Assembly (NCBI GenBank): GCA_020062745.1
Contig: JAGUVT010000106.1
Location: 1-38,380 of the forward strand
Length of the DNA stretch: 38,380 nt
Source of the DNA: Deltaproteobacteria bacterium
GTDB lineage: Bacteria; Bacillota; Desulfotomaculia; Desulfotomaculales; JAGUVT01
Reading direction: 5' to 3'
Shown here: positions 15,034-24,328 of the stretch, piece by piece
Layout of the letters: each line of letters starts with the position of its first letter
Position numbering within the stretch: position 1 is the first letter of the stretch
The notes under the pieces: model-generated
Seen by the model: the letters and a program-made list of their open reading frames with translations, nothing else
What the model was told of the DNA's origin: nothing
The model's database searches: none
Made by a program: the position numbers and the translations under genes

Positions 15034-16455
15034 CTAATCCCTTCCTTTGATTACCGCCAGGGGCTTCAACCTGGCTACCTTCCGGGTCATCCCGATGGCA
15101 GCCAGGGTTTCCACCACCTGGTCGATATCCTTGTAAGCAGCCGGGGCTTCGTCCAGAAAGTCCCGGTAATTACGTGTGTTTATAAGGACATCGCCCATGC
15201 TGCGGGCAAATTCTTCCTTTGAGATGGACATTGACGCCGCGGAGCGGGAAAGAGTCCTGCCGGCGCCGTGGTTTACCGAGTAAAAGGATTCGGCCGCTTT
15301 TCCGGCGCCGGTTAAAACGTAGGAAGCCGTGCCCATACTGCCCGGAACAAGCACGGGATGTCCGGTAGAGCGGTATGCTTGCGGATTTACCGGATGCCCC
15401 GGCGGGCAGGCCCGGGTAGCACCCTTGCGGTGCACCAGCACCCTGCGCCCGCCATGTTCCTCCCACTTGGCGATATTATGAGCCACATCATAAACTGTTT
15501 TCAGTCCGGATTTTCCGGAAGACAGGCCGAAAACATCTTCAAACGCCCGCCGCACGCAGTGGGCAATCACCTGCCGGTTGGCAAAGGCAAAGTTTACGGC
15601 ACAGGCCATGGCCGCCCAGTAAGCCCGGCCTTCCGGAGAATCCACCGGCGCGCAGGCCAGGCCGCGGTTGGGAAGCTCAATGCCGTATTTCTTGGCCGCC
15701 TGCAACTGGCTCTTGCTGTAGTCGGTGCAGATCTGATGGCCGAAACCGCGGCTGCCGGTATGAATCATGACCAGCAACTGCCCCTCGAAAAGCCCGAATT
15801 TTTCAGCCACGTCCGGCTCGTAAATCTCGTCCGCCACCTGGACCTCGATAAAATGATTACCGCCGCCCAGGGTGCCAAGCTGCACCGCCCCTCTTTTGAT
15901 TGCCTCATCACTTACCGCGCCCAGGTCGGCTCCGGCCAGGCAGCCTTCTTCTTCGGTGTTAACCACATCATCCGGCCGGCCGAATCCCGCCTCCACCAAA
16001 GCCTGCGAGCCGAGATGCGCCGCCTCTTCAAACACCTTCCCGGTGATCTCCTTTTGCTTGCCTCTTTTACCCACGCCGGTAGGCACGTATTCTTCAATGC
16101 GGGTGATAAACTGCCGCAAAACGGGAACTTCCACCTTCCGGGCCGGCAGGCCGGTTGCCAGCAGGCGCACCCCGCAGTTTATGTCCATCCCCACCGCCCC
16201 GGCGGAAATCAACCCGTCTTTGGCGCTGGCCATTACCCCACCGATGGGCAGGCCGAACCCCTCGTGAATGTCCGGCATGCCGCAGACCGGCCCGACCACG
16301 CCGGGGAGCGAAGCCGCGTCGGCCAATTGTTCCAGGGACCTGTCCCGGTAGGCCAGCGGCAACAAAGCCCTGTTTAAATAAACAATACCGTCCACCCGCA
16401 TGGCTGCCGTGCGCTGCAGACGGTACCTGTTCGGCCCCTCCCTGATCAAATCCAT
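15034..16455 (-). CDS. rtcB: RNA-splicing ligase RtcB
   Basis: RtcB joins 2',3'-cyclic phosphate (or 3'-phosphate) and 5'-OH RNA ends using GTP and Mn2+. The 473-residue protein has the metal-site motifs CGMPDIHEGFGLPIGG, GMDINCGVR, GGGNHFIEV and HTGSRGFGH, and the guanylylated histidine motif NHGAGR near the C terminus. Length is full. ATG 16455 (MDLIREGPN) has AGGTG seven bases upstream and is preferred over the track's 16473. No archease gene is adjacent. In bacteria it serves RNA repair; the exact target here is unknown. Confidence 0.94.
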   Translation of the reverse strand: MDLIREGPNRYRLQRTAAMRVDGIVYLNRALLPLAYRDRSLEQLADAASLPGVVGPVCGMPDIHEGFGLPIGGVMASAKDGLISAGAVGMDINCGVRLLATGLPARKVEVPVLRQFITRIEEYVPTGVGKRGKQKEITGKVFEEAAHLGSQALVEAGFGRPDDVVNTEEEGCLAGADLGAVSDEAIKRGAVQLGTLGGGNHFIEVQVADEIYEPDVAEKFGLFEGQLLVMIHTGSRGFGHQICTDYSKSQLQAAKKYGIELPNRGLACAPVDSPEGRAYWAAMACAVNFAFANRQVIAHCVRRAFEDVFGLSSGKSGLKTVYDVAHNIAKWEEHGGRRVLVHRKGATRACPPGHPVNPQAYRSTGHPVLVPGSMGTASYVLTGAGKAAESFYSVNHGAGRTLSRSAASMSISKEEFARSMGDVLINTRNYRDFLDEAPAAYKDIDQVVETLAAIGMTRKVARLKPLAVIKGRD

Positions 16456-16798
16456 CCGGGCACCTGCTCTCATCCTGTCTTACCGTTATCATAACGGAGC
16501 CGGGCCGGTGATGTCAACAAATCGCCCCGGTTCCGCGCGTGCTTTTTCCTACGGGCTTGTAGCCGGAAACATCCAAGGCTTTAACGCCGGGCAGGAATCC
16601 CCAGTCTTTCAGCTCCATGTGTATCCGGGAGAGGGCGGCTATCTTTGTTCTGTTTGAGACAACTCCTTTTGAATATTTCTTTTTAAAAATTGTTAAAACA
16701 GGAAGGAAGATTTTAGTTTTCGGCGAAGTTTTCAAGTTGACAACAAGTTTAAAAGGAAACGTTAGGTCTCACAAGGACGATGGATTGAGAGGGCCAGA
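16456..16798. other. Gene-poor gap between rtcB and the R-M genes
   Basis: About 340 bases with no gene I can name. The minus-strand ORF 16514-16735 (73 codons) has a hydrophilic, coding-like tail but no ribosome site and no family I recognise. It may be debris from insertion of the R-M pair. Near the right end a TTGACA (16737-16742) could be the -35 of the methylase promoter, but no good -10 follows. GAGAGG just before 16799 is the methylase ribosome site. Confidence 0.5.
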
Positions 16799-17773
16799 AT
16801 GAAGACGAAAAATCAGACGCTGTTTAATAAGAATCACAAGATCGCCGATAAGTTTGCACCATCGGAATCTATCGTCGTATACGCCGGCGACTGTCTTGAT
16901 CTGTTGAAATCCATCCCGGATGACTCGCTCCAACTCGTTGTTACTTCGCCCCCTTACAACATTGGTAAAGAATACGAGAAGAAACTTCATCTTGATTTGT
17001 ACCTCCAACAACAAGCCCAAGTCATCGTTGAATGCGTGCGGGCCTTGTCCCCTAAAGGTAGTATTTGCTGGCAGGTAGGGAACTATATTGACAGAGGGGC
17101 CATCATCCCCTTGGATACCGTCCTGTATCCTGTTTTCTCGAATCTTGGTCTTCGGATGCGGAATCGCATTATCTGGCACTTTGAGCACGGGTTACACTGC
17201 AGCCGCCGTTTCTCCGGACGGTATGAAACGATCATCTGGTTTACCAAGTCCGACGAATATGTGTTTAATCTCGACGCCGTGCGCATCCCCCAGAAATATC
17301 CCGGGAAGAAGTATTTCAAAGGACCGAAAGCTGGCCAGTATTCGTGCAACCCCCTTGGTAAGAATCCTGGTGACTTGTGGGTGATTCCGAATGTAAAAAG
17401 CAATCACGTTGAGAAAACCGAACATCCATGCCAGTTCCCCGTTGAGCTAATTGAAAGATTGGTGCTTTCTCTTACAAACGAGGGTGACTGGGTACTGGAC
17501 CCATTCCTTGGAACGGGCACCTCAGTCATCGCCGCTATTCGCCATGAGCGGCGGGGTGTTGGAGCGGAGACCGTCCCCAAGTATGTTGAGCTTGCACGAG
17601 AGAGAATCCAGAAGGAACTGGAAGGCACACTGAGGACCCGTCCTATGGACAGGCCGGTATATGATCCTGTTGAAGCGGGGAACAGGCTGACCACTTCCCC
17701 CTGGAAGAAAAACCCCGAGCAGACAACACTGTTCGAGAGAGGACCGAAATACGGGAGGAAGGCAGTCCGATGA
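16799..17773 (+). CDS. Type II DNA methyltransferase (beta class, probably N4-cytosine)
   Basis: A 324-residue SAM-dependent methylase. The catalytic motif TSPPYN (49-54) comes before the SAM-binding motif DPFLGTGTS (234-242), which is the beta-class order. SPPY rather than DPPY favours N4-cytosine methylation, though N6-adenine is not excluded. It overlaps the nuclease gene by 4 bases (ATGA). The partner's family recognises R-GATC-Y, so this methylase probably protects that site. Codon use looks more even and less C-rich than in rtcB or adhE, consistent with acquisition. Confidence 0.85.
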   Translation: MKTKNQTLFNKNHKIADKFAPSESIVVYAGDCLDLLKSIPDDSLQLVVTSPPYNIGKEYEKKLHLDLYLQQQAQVIVECVRALSPKGSICWQVGNYIDRGAIIPLDTVLYPVFSNLGLRMRNRIIWHFEHGLHCSRRFSGRYETIIWFTKSDEYVFNLDAVRIPQKYPGKKYFKGPKAGQYSCNPLGKNPGDLWVIPNVKSNHVEKTEHPCQFPVELIERLVLSLTNEGDWVLDPFLGTGTSVIAAIRHERRGVGAETVPKYVELARERIQKELEGTLRTRPMDRPVYDPVEAGNRLTTSPWKKNPEQTTLFERGPKYGRKAVR

Positions 17774-18381
17774 AGATCGTCGAAACATACTCTCATCTTA
17801 ACGGGCTTGAGTTTCTTCTCGTTCACAAGCCAGCCCTTTGGGAAGAGATAAAAGAGGTCATTTCAGCGGTAGACGCAAAAAGGTGTCGGACGAAGGTCTC
17901 TAGAGAGAGGACCATGATAGGGGATCTTCTATTCAGCCCGATTGATATGAACGTGGCTTTCAAACGCTTTCTTCGCGCAAAGGCGTGGGAAGAAAACCGG
18001 GTGAGTTACTGGGTCACCCGTAACGAGAAACTCATCCGAAAGACGTTGACGATGTCGCCTGAGGAACAGAAAAAAGAAATTGAGGCGGCTGGTGAGAATC
18101 CAATTTTCAGTTACAACCAGACTGATTTCGTCAAGGATCGCGTGGCCGTCGAGGTCCAGTTCGGCAAGTATGCATTCGTCGCCTACGATCTCTTCGTCAA
18201 GCACCTTGCTTTCTACGTGGGTGATCGTATTGATGTAGGAATCGAGATTCTCCCAATGAAGTCCTTGCAAAGCCAAATGAGTTCAGGAGTCGCTTACTAT
18301 GAAGGCGAATTTTACAATGTTGTTCGTCAAGGCCGTGGTGTGCCGGCGGTCCCACTTATTCTTGTCGGTATTGAACCATGA
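17770..18381 (+). CDS. Type II restriction endonuclease, BstYI/BglII family
   Basis: A 203-residue nuclease. The segment NQTDFVKDRVAVEVQFGKY (116-134) carries D119, E128 and Q130, the D...ExQ active site that distinguishes BglII and BstYI from the usual ExK nucleases. From memory BstYI has the same length and the same active-site numbering, so R^GATCY is the predicted target. That is inference from similarity, not shown by sequence alone. It is translationally coupled to the methylase. No controller (C) gene is present. A short 15-codon frame follows the stop but looks meaningless. Confidence 0.88.
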   Translation: MKIVETYSHLNGLEFLLVHKPALWEEIKEVISAVDAKRCRTKVSRERTMIGDLLFSPIDMNVAFKRFLRAKAWEENRVSYWVTRNEKLIRKTLTMSPEEQKKEIEAAGENPIFSYNQTDFVKDRVAVEVQFGKYAFVAYDLFVKHLAFYVGDRIDVGIEILPMKSLQSQMSSGVAYYEGEFYNVVRQGRGVPAVPLILVGIEP

Positions 18382-18519
18382 GAGCACGGAAACCTAATTA
18401 TCCGATTAAACCCGGCGCTCGCTGAACATTGGAGTAACCGCCGGCTGACATCAGGCCGTTGCATAGGCTTAAACCGGCTAGAAAAGCGGGATGAGCATGG
18501 CGATAATGTTACGAATTTG

Positions 18520-21096
18520 TTACAACGGGCCGTACGCCCGGCGCAAGATTTCCGCCAGTTCGCCGACCAGCGGCAGGCGGGGGTTGGTCGTGGTGCACTG
18601 ATCGGCAAAAGCCATTTCGGCCAGCACAGGCACCCTGCTTTCAAACTCCCGCCGGCCGACGCCCAGCCCGGCAATCGTCGCCGGAACTGCCAGTTCCCTG
18701 CTCAACTGCCGGACGGCTTCAATTAAGCCCTGTACCCCCTCCGCCGGCGTCGAAGCGGCCAATCCGAGATGCCGGGCAATTTCCCGGTATTTTTCCGGCG
18801 CCCGGTAGTACTCGTACTTGGGGAAAGAAACAAACTTGCCGGGTGTTTCCGCATTATAAGCAATAACATGGGGCAGCAAAACAGCATTGATCCTCCCGTG
18901 GGGAATGTGGAACTCTCCCCCCGCTTTATGCGCCAGGCTGTGGTTGATTCCCAGAAAAGCGTTGGTAAAGGCCATCCCGGCAATGCAGGAAGCGTTGTGC
19001 ATCTTCTCCCGCGCTTCCCGGTTATCACCGTCCCTGTAAGCGGCGGGCAGATACTGGAACACCAGTTCAATGGCCTTTAAAGCCAGGGCGTCGGTGTAAT
19101 CCGAAGCCATTACCGAGACATAAGCCTCGATCCCGTGCGCCAGCACGTCAAGGCCGGTGTCGGCAGTAAGCGCGCGGGGCAGCGTCATGGCAAAATCAAA
19201 GTCGATGATGGCCACATCGGGGGTTAATTCGTAATCGGCCAGGGGGTACTTGATCTCGGCGCCGCGGTCGGTGATGACCGCGAAAGCGGTTACTTCCGAT
19301 CCGCTGCCGCTGGTGGTGGGAATGGCCACCAGCCGCGCCCGCCGGCCCAGTTTCGGGTATTTGTAAGTGCGCTTGCGGATGTCCAGAAACTTAAGTTTTA
19401 AAAATTCAAACTCCACCTCCGGATGCTCGTAAAAAAGCCACATCCCCTTGGCCGCGTCGATGGCCGACCCGCCTCCCAGGGCGATGATCACGTCCGGCCG
19501 GAACTGATTCATCAGGTCCCGTCCTTTCATGACCAGTTCGAGGGAAGGTTCGGGTTCCACCCCGGAAAACACTTCAACGGCCGGGGTTGAAGGCCTCTTC
19601 TTCAAGTGGTGGATTACCTTTTCCACGTAGCCCAGTTCCTCCATAAAGCGGTCGGTGACAATAAAAGCGCGGCTTACACCGGGCATTTTGGTCAGGTATT
19701 GAACGGAACCGGACTCAAAGTAGATTCTTTCCGGCACCTTGAACCACTGCATATTGACCCGGCGTCTGGCCACCCTCTTGATATTGAGCAGGTTCACCGC
19801 GCTTACATTGGCCGTGGTGGTATTCCGGCCGAAAGAACCGCAGCCCAAAGTCAGGGAGGGGATGTTGGTGTTGTAGATATCGCCGATGGCGCCGTGGGTG
19901 GCGGGTGCGTTAACAATAATCCGGCCCACCATGACCCGGCGGGCGAACTCCCGGATGATATCTTCGCTTTTGCTGTGAATCACTGCTGAATGTCCCATGC
20001 CGCCGAACTCGACCATGCACCGGCAGTGCTCGATCCCTTCCCGGTGGTCCGCAACGGTGTAGAAAGCCAGAATGGGGCTGAGTTTTTCCCTGGAAAGGGG
20101 AAATTCCGGCCCTACTCCATCCAGGCGGGCCAGCAGGATTTTGGTTTCCGGCGATACGGTGAAACCGGCCATGCCCGCAATTTCGGCAACCGGCCGGCCC
20201 ACCACCTGCGGATTCATTGAGCAGGTGCCGTTGCAGGTCGCCAGTTGATCCAAAAGCTTTATTTCTTCCGCGTTCAAAAAATAGCAGCCGTTCTCTCTTA
20301 AAAGAGAGACGACTTCCGCCTCAATATCCCGGTCGACAATCAAACCCTGCTCCGAAGCACAGATCATCCCGTTATCAAAAGTCTTGCTTAAAATCAGGTC
20401 GGTAACCGCCCTTTTCAAGGCGGCGGTTTTCTCAATATAACAGGGGACGTTGCCCGGCCCCACACCCAGGGCCGGCTTGCCGCAACTGTAGGCGGACTGC
20501 ACCATGCCGGTACCGCCCGTGGCCAGAATCAGGGCCACGCCAGGGTGGTTCATCAACTGCCGGCTGGCATCGATGGAAGGCTCTCCAATCCAGGTAATGC
20601 AATGCGGCGGGGCTCCGGCGGCAATCGCGGCATCCCGCATCACTGCCGCCGCTGCGGCGCTGCACCGCCTGGCGCCGGGGTGAAAGCTGAAAATAATAGG
20701 GTTTCTGGTTTTCAAGGCAATCAATGACTTGAACATGGTGGTCGAAGTAGGGTTGGTCAGCGGCGTCACGCCGGCAATTACCCCCATCGGTTCGGCCACC
20801 TCAATGTAGCCTTCCTCTTCCTCCTCTTTAATCATCCCGACTGTCCGGTGGTATTTTATACTGTGATAGATGTACTCGGTGGCGAAAATATTTTTTGTCA
20901 CCTTATCTTCAAACACTCCCCGCCCGGTTTCCTCCACCGCCATTTTGGCCAGTTCCATGTGCCGCTCCAGGCCGGCCAGGGTCATGGCTTTGACAATCCC
21001 GTCCACTTCTTCCTGTCCCAGCTCCAGAAAATCACGCAATGACTCTTGAGCGCCGTCAACCAGCCTGTCGATTTCCGGGGCGACTTTTTCAGCCAT
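18520..21096 (-). CDS. adhE: Bifunctional aldehyde-alcohol dehydrogenase
   Basis: AdhE reduces acetyl-CoA to acetaldehyde and on to ethanol, or runs in reverse, and forms spirosomes. The N-terminal aldehyde dehydrogenase half (about 1-430) has the catalytic cysteine C246 in NGMICASEQ and the NAD-side GVGPGNVP. The C-terminal iron-dependent alcohol dehydrogenase half has GGGSAIDAAK and PTTSGSGSE. Its iron-ligand histidines are in DVLAHGIEAY and NHSLAHKAGGEFHIPHG. From ATG 21096 (GGAGTG upstream) it is 858 residues, the normal fused size. The track start is 13 codons earlier and lacks a ribosome site. It is divergent from the bio operon. Confidence 0.95.
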   Translation of the reverse strand: MAEKVAPEIDRLVDGAQESLRDFLELGQEEVDGIVKAMTLAGLERHMELAKMAVEETGRGVFEDKVTKNIFATEYIYHSIKYHRTVGMIKEEEEEGYIEVAEPMGVIAGVTPLTNPTSTTMFKSLIALKTRNPIIFSFHPGARRCSAAAAAVMRDAAIAAGAPPHCITWIGEPSIDASRQLMNHPGVALILATGGTGMVQSAYSCGKPALGVGPGNVPCYIEKTAALKRAVTDLILSKTFDNGMICASEQGLIVDRDIEAEVVSLLRENGCYFLNAEEIKLLDQLATCNGTCSMNPQVVGRPVAEIAGMAGFTVSPETKILLARLDGVGPEFPLSREKLSPILAFYTVADHREGIEHCRCMVEFGGMGHSAVIHSKSEDIIREFARRVMVGRIIVNAPATHGAIGDIYNTNIPSLTLGCGSFGRNTTTANVSAVNLLNIKRVARRRVNMQWFKVPERIYFESGSVQYLTKMPGVSRAFIVTDRFMEELGYVEKVIHHLKKRPSTPAVEVFSGVEPEPSLELVMKGRDLMNQFRPDVIIALGGGSAIDAAKGMWLFYEHPEVEFEFLKLKFLDIRKRTYKYPKLGRRARLVAIPTTSGSGSEVTAFAVITDRGAEIKYPLADYELTPDVAIIDFDFAMTLPRALTADTGLDVLAHGIEAYVSVMASDYTDALALKAIELVFQYLPAAYRDGDNREAREKMHNASCIAGMAFTNAFLGINHSLAHKAGGEFHIPHGRINAVLLPHVIAYNAETPGKFVSFPKYEYYRAPEKYREIARHLGLAASTPAEGVQGLIEAVRQLSRELAVPATIAGLGVGRREFESRVPVLAEMAFADQCTTTNPRLPLVGELAEILRRAYGPL

Positions 21097-21171
21097 ACCA
21101 TCCACTCCGTCATTTAAAAGTTGGTCTAAAATCAAGTATCTCCCGGCATACAGGTTATATTCAAAGACAAA

Positions 21172-21204
21172 TTGTCAACCTCAAGGCAGGAATATAGTTT
21201 ACAA
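21172..21204 (+). promoter_or_regulatory. BirA-type biotin operator and promoter of bioBFDA
   Basis: TTGTCAACC (21172-21180), a 15-base spacer and AGTTTACAA (21196-21204) form an interrupted inverted repeat matching the TTGTTAAC-N-GTTAACAA consensus of BirA operators in Bacillota. It overlaps a likely promoter, TTGTCA then TATAGT (21193-21198) with a short 15-base spacer. In the known system biotinyl-AMP-loaded BirA represses here. The site lies about 50 bases before bioB and about 75 from adhE on the other strand, so it could also affect adhE. Confidence 0.75.
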
Positions 21205-21251
21205 TGGAGAATAGTTTTAAATAAAACGACACAAATAAAGGAGGCCTTTTC

Positions 21252-22232
21252 ATGCTACCCGCCTTGCTTTTCCAGGTGGGCGAAAAAGTGCTGAACGGCG
21301 GCGAAGTAAACTTCCAGGAAGCAGTGGCGCTTTCCCGCCTGGAGGGTTCGGATATTCCCTTCCTGCTGGCCCTGGCCGGCAAGGTGCGGGAAAAATTTTC
21401 CGGCGACAGCGTAAACTTTTGCTCCATTATAAACGCCCGTTCAGGGCGCTGCAGCGAGGACTGCGCTTTTTGCGCCCAGTCCGCCCGCCACCGGGCCGAA
21501 ATAAACGTTTACCCTCTGGTTTCAACCGCTGAAATGGTCCAGGCCGCGAAGCAGGCCGCACAAGCCGGCGCCCACCGCTTCAGCATAGTCACCAGCGGCA
21601 GGGGAACGGGCGAAAAAAAGGAATTTGCCGCCATCCTGGAGGCGGTGGCCCGGATCCGCCGGGAAACCGGCCTGGAATGCTGCTGCTCGCTGGGCATCCT
21701 GACGCCGGCGGAAGCCGAAGCTTTAAAAGAAGCGGGCGTAAGCCGCTACCATCACAACCTGGAAACCAGCCGCAGTTTCTTCAGCCGGATCTGCGCCACC
21801 CACACTTTCGACGAAAGGGTAAAAACCATCCGGATTACCCGGGAAGCCGGCCTCAAATGCTGCTCCGGCGGCATCATCGGGATGGGCGAATCATTCGCCC
21901 AGCGCATTGAGATGGCCTTCACCTTAAAGGAACTGGGGGTGGATTCCATCCCCGTCAATATCCTCAATCCGATAAAGGGAACCAGACTGGCCGATCAGAA
22001 GCCGCTCCCGCCGCTGGAGATTTTGAAGACCATCGCCATTTTCCGTCTGATTCTGCCGGATAAGGAACTGCGCTACGCCGGCGGGCGGGAAGTGAACCTG
22101 AGAGATCTTCAGGTACTCGGGCTCGTGGCCGGCATTAACGGCATGCTTGTCGGAGGCTACCTGACCACCGCCGGCAGAGGCCCCGGCCTGGACCGGCAGA
22201 TGGTGGCCGATCTGGAAAGAACACTGGGATGA
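21252..22232 (+). CDS. bioB: Biotin synthase
   Basis: BioB is the radical SAM enzyme that inserts sulfur into dethiobiotin. The 326-residue protein has the 4Fe-4S motif CSEDCAFC (C67, C71, C74), the auxiliary-cluster-region residues in ECCCSLG and LKCCSGGIIGMGE, and the conserved YHHNLET and NILNPIKGT segments. The ATG has AAAGGAGG upstream. It is the first gene of the bioB-F-D-A operon, 15 bases before bioF. Confidence 0.96.
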   Translation: MLPALLFQVGEKVLNGGEVNFQEAVALSRLEGSDIPFLLALAGKVREKFSGDSVNFCSIINARSGRCSEDCAFCAQSARHRAEINVYPLVSTAEMVQAAKQAAQAGAHRFSIVTSGRGTGEKKEFAAILEAVARIRRETGLECCCSLGILTPAEAEALKEAGVSRYHHNLETSRSFFSRICATHTFDERVKTIRITREAGLKCCSGGIIGMGESFAQRIEMAFTLKELGVDSIPVNILNPIKGTRLADQKPLPPLEILKTIAIFRLILPDKELRYAGGREVNLRDLQVLGLVAGINGMLVGGYLTTAGRGPGLDRQMVADLERTLG

Positions 22233-22247
22233 GGGAGTTACTGGACA

Positions 22248-23414
22248 ATGGATTTTCTGCAGACAGAACTGGAATATTTACAAAAGCAAAGCCTTTTTCG
22301 CCGCTTAAAACGGCTGGACGGTCCCCAGACGGCCAGAACAACAGTGGAAAACCGCCCCTGCATCCTTCTTTCTTCCAATAACTATCTCGGACTGGCGGAC
22401 CACCCGGCGCTGAAAGAAGCGGCCGTGCAGGCTGTCGCCATATGGGGCGCCGGGGCCGGCGGTTCCCGCCTGACCACCGGCAATTACGCCTTATATGAAG
22501 AACTGGAAAACACCATCACCAGGTTTAAAAGGACGGCGGCGGCCATCGTTTTCAACACCGGTTACATGGCCAACACAGGCACAATCACCGCCCTGGCGGG
22601 CGATTGCGACGTGATTGTCAGCGACGAGTTAAACCACGCCAGCATCATTGACGGCTGCCGGCTCAGCCGGGCAAAGGTCATGGTCTGCCGCCATGCCGAC
22701 ACCGCCCACCTGGCCGAAATTTTAGAACAGTGCCGTCATTACCGCCGCCGCCTGATTATAACCGACGGGGTGTTCAGCATGGACGGCGACATCGCCCCGC
22801 TGCCGGAAATCATCGCCCTGGCCGAACGTTACGACGCCCTGCTGATGGTGGACGACGCCCACGCCACCGGAGTGCTGGGCAGGCGCGGCGCCGGCACGGC
22901 AGAACACTTCCATCTGGAAGGGCGGGTACCGGTTCAGATGGGCACGCTCAGCAAGGCGCTGGGCAGCGCCGGGGGCTACGTGTCCGGCAGCAGGGAACTG
23001 ATCGACTACCTGCGCAACAAGGCCAGGAGCTTCATCTTCTCCACCGCGCCGCCGCCGGCTGCGGCAGGCGCCGCCCTCGAAGCCGTCCGCATGGTGGAGC
23101 AGCAGCCGGAACTGAGACAAAAGCTAAAGGAAAACGCCCTTTTCCTGCGCAAAGGTCTGGCGGCGGCAGGCTACCGGGTGCCGGACGGAGAAACGCCGGT
23201 CATACCGGTACATACCGGCGACGCCGCTAAAACCATGCAGATGGCGGATGAATTGCTGGAGCAGGGCGTATTTGTCACCGGCATCCGGCCGCCCTCGGTG
23301 CCGCCGGGCGGCAGCCGCCTGCGCGTAACGGTTATGGCCACCCACGCCCGGGAAGAACTGGCATACGCCCTGCAGGCTTTCAAAGAAGCAGGCAAAAAAC
23401 TGGGACTGATTTAA
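22248..23414 (+). CDS. bioF: 8-amino-7-oxononanoate synthase
   Basis: BioF condenses a pimeloyl thioester with alanine, PLP-dependent. The 388-residue protein shows SSNNYLGLADHP, GAGGSRLTTGNYALYEELE, DELNHASIIDGCRLS, VDDAHATGVLGRRG and the PLP lysine in GTLSKALGSAGGYVSG, then FSTAPPP. 2-Amino-3-ketobutyrate CoA ligase is the nearest relative; the operon context decides for BioF. No bioW, bioC or bioH is in the window, so the pimeloyl source is not shown. Confidence 0.94.
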   Translation: MDFLQTELEYLQKQSLFRRLKRLDGPQTARTTVENRPCILLSSNNYLGLADHPALKEAAVQAVAIWGAGAGGSRLTTGNYALYEELENTITRFKRTAAAIVFNTGYMANTGTITALAGDCDVIVSDELNHASIIDGCRLSRAKVMVCRHADTAHLAEILEQCRHYRRRLIITDGVFSMDGDIAPLPEIIALAERYDALLMVDDAHATGVLGRRGAGTAEHFHLEGRVPVQMGTLSKALGSAGGYVSGSRELIDYLRNKARSFIFSTAPPPAAAGAALEAVRMVEQQPELRQKLKENALFLRKGLAAAGYRVPDGETPVIPVHTGDAAKTMQMADELLEQGVFVTGIRPPSVPPGGSRLRVTVMATHAREELAYALQAFKEAGKKLGLI

Positions 23415-23430
23415 CATTTAAAATAGAAAG

Positions 23431-24168
23431 GTGCAAAAGATCATCGCAAAAGGCTTTTTTATCACCGGAACCGATACCGGTATCGGCAAGACGGTAATCA
23501 CGGCCGGCCTGGCCGACTGCTTGAAACAGCGGGGCATAAATGCGGGCGTGATGAAGCCGGTGCAGAGCGGCGCTATAAGAAAAGGTCCCGTTCTCGTCTC
23601 CGCCGACGCCCTGCTGGCCGTGAAAACCGCCGGGGTTGACGATCCCCTGGAGCTGGTCAACCCGTACTGCCTGGAAGCGCCCCTGGCTCCAAAAGTGGCG
23701 GCGGAACTGGCAGGCGTGAAGATAAACCCGGACCGGATCACGGACGCTTACCACCAGCTCCGGAGCAGGCACGAACTGATGCTGGTGGAAGGAGCCGGCG
23801 GGATCATGGTACCCCTGGCGAAAGGGCTGCTGGTAGCGGATCTGATCCTCATGCTCGGCCTGCCGGCAATCATCGTGGCCCGTCCCGCCCTGGGAACGGT
23901 CAACCACACCCTCTTAACCGTAGAGTATGCCAGAGCCAGGGGAATCCGGACAGCCGGGGTGATTATCAACAACCTTATAAAAGAAACTGAAGAAATAGCC
24001 GAAAAAACCGCCCCGGCTTTAATTGCCGAATTTTCCGGACTGCCCGTTTTAGGCATCGTGCCCCACGCCGAAGGCGTGGATGTGGAAGCGTGCGAGCCGG
24101 GAGAAATTATTGAGCAGGTTAATCGTTCCATAAACTGGGACCTGCTATTAGCTAATCTTTCTTTTTAG
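23431..24168 (+). CDS. bioD: Dethiobiotin synthetase
   Basis: BioD closes the ureido ring of dethiobiotin with ATP and CO2. The 245-residue protein has the P-loop GTDTGIGKT (residues 13-21), the MKPVQSG substrate segment, VEGAGGIMVPL and VARPALGTVNHTLLT. The start is GTG 23431. Its ribosome site (AGAAAG) is unusually close, so initiation may be weak or coupled to bioF, which ends 16 bases earlier. Confidence 0.94.
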   Translation: MQKIIAKGFFITGTDTGIGKTVITAGLADCLKQRGINAGVMKPVQSGAIRKGPVLVSADALLAVKTAGVDDPLELVNPYCLEAPLAPKVAAELAGVKINPDRITDAYHQLRSRHELMLVEGAGGIMVPLAKGLLVADLILMLGLPAIIVARPALGTVNHTLLTVEYARARGIRTAGVIINNLIKETEEIAEKTAPALIAEFSGLPVLGIVPHAEGVDVEACEPGEIIEQVNRSINWDLLLANLSF

Positions 24169-24173
24169 CCATT

Positions 24174-24328
24174 GCAACCAAAGCCGCGAGCGCTGCGTGG
24201 CGGGCAGCGAAGCAATTGCATAGAAACAATCGTAGATGCTCACAGTCAAGTTAATATATTGGTTCTGTCATTGCGAGCGAAGCGAAGCAATCTCATGATA
24301 GAGCAAGCAGCTATCAGCGGTCAGCATA
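24174..24328. repeat. REP-like repeats between bioD and bioA
   Basis: The 218-base gap contains a diverged copy (CCATTGCAACC...AGCGAAGCAATTGC, 24174-24217). It also has a well-preserved left end TGTCATTGCGAGCG then AAGCGAAGCAATCTCATG (24266-24297), and CAGCTATCAGCGGTCAGCAT (24308-24327). The same combination lies between trpC and trpF. The spacer after it, GTAATGAGTCAGCAGTCA, is followed by the bioA ribosome site GAGGAGG. No gene is visible. Confidence 0.7.
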
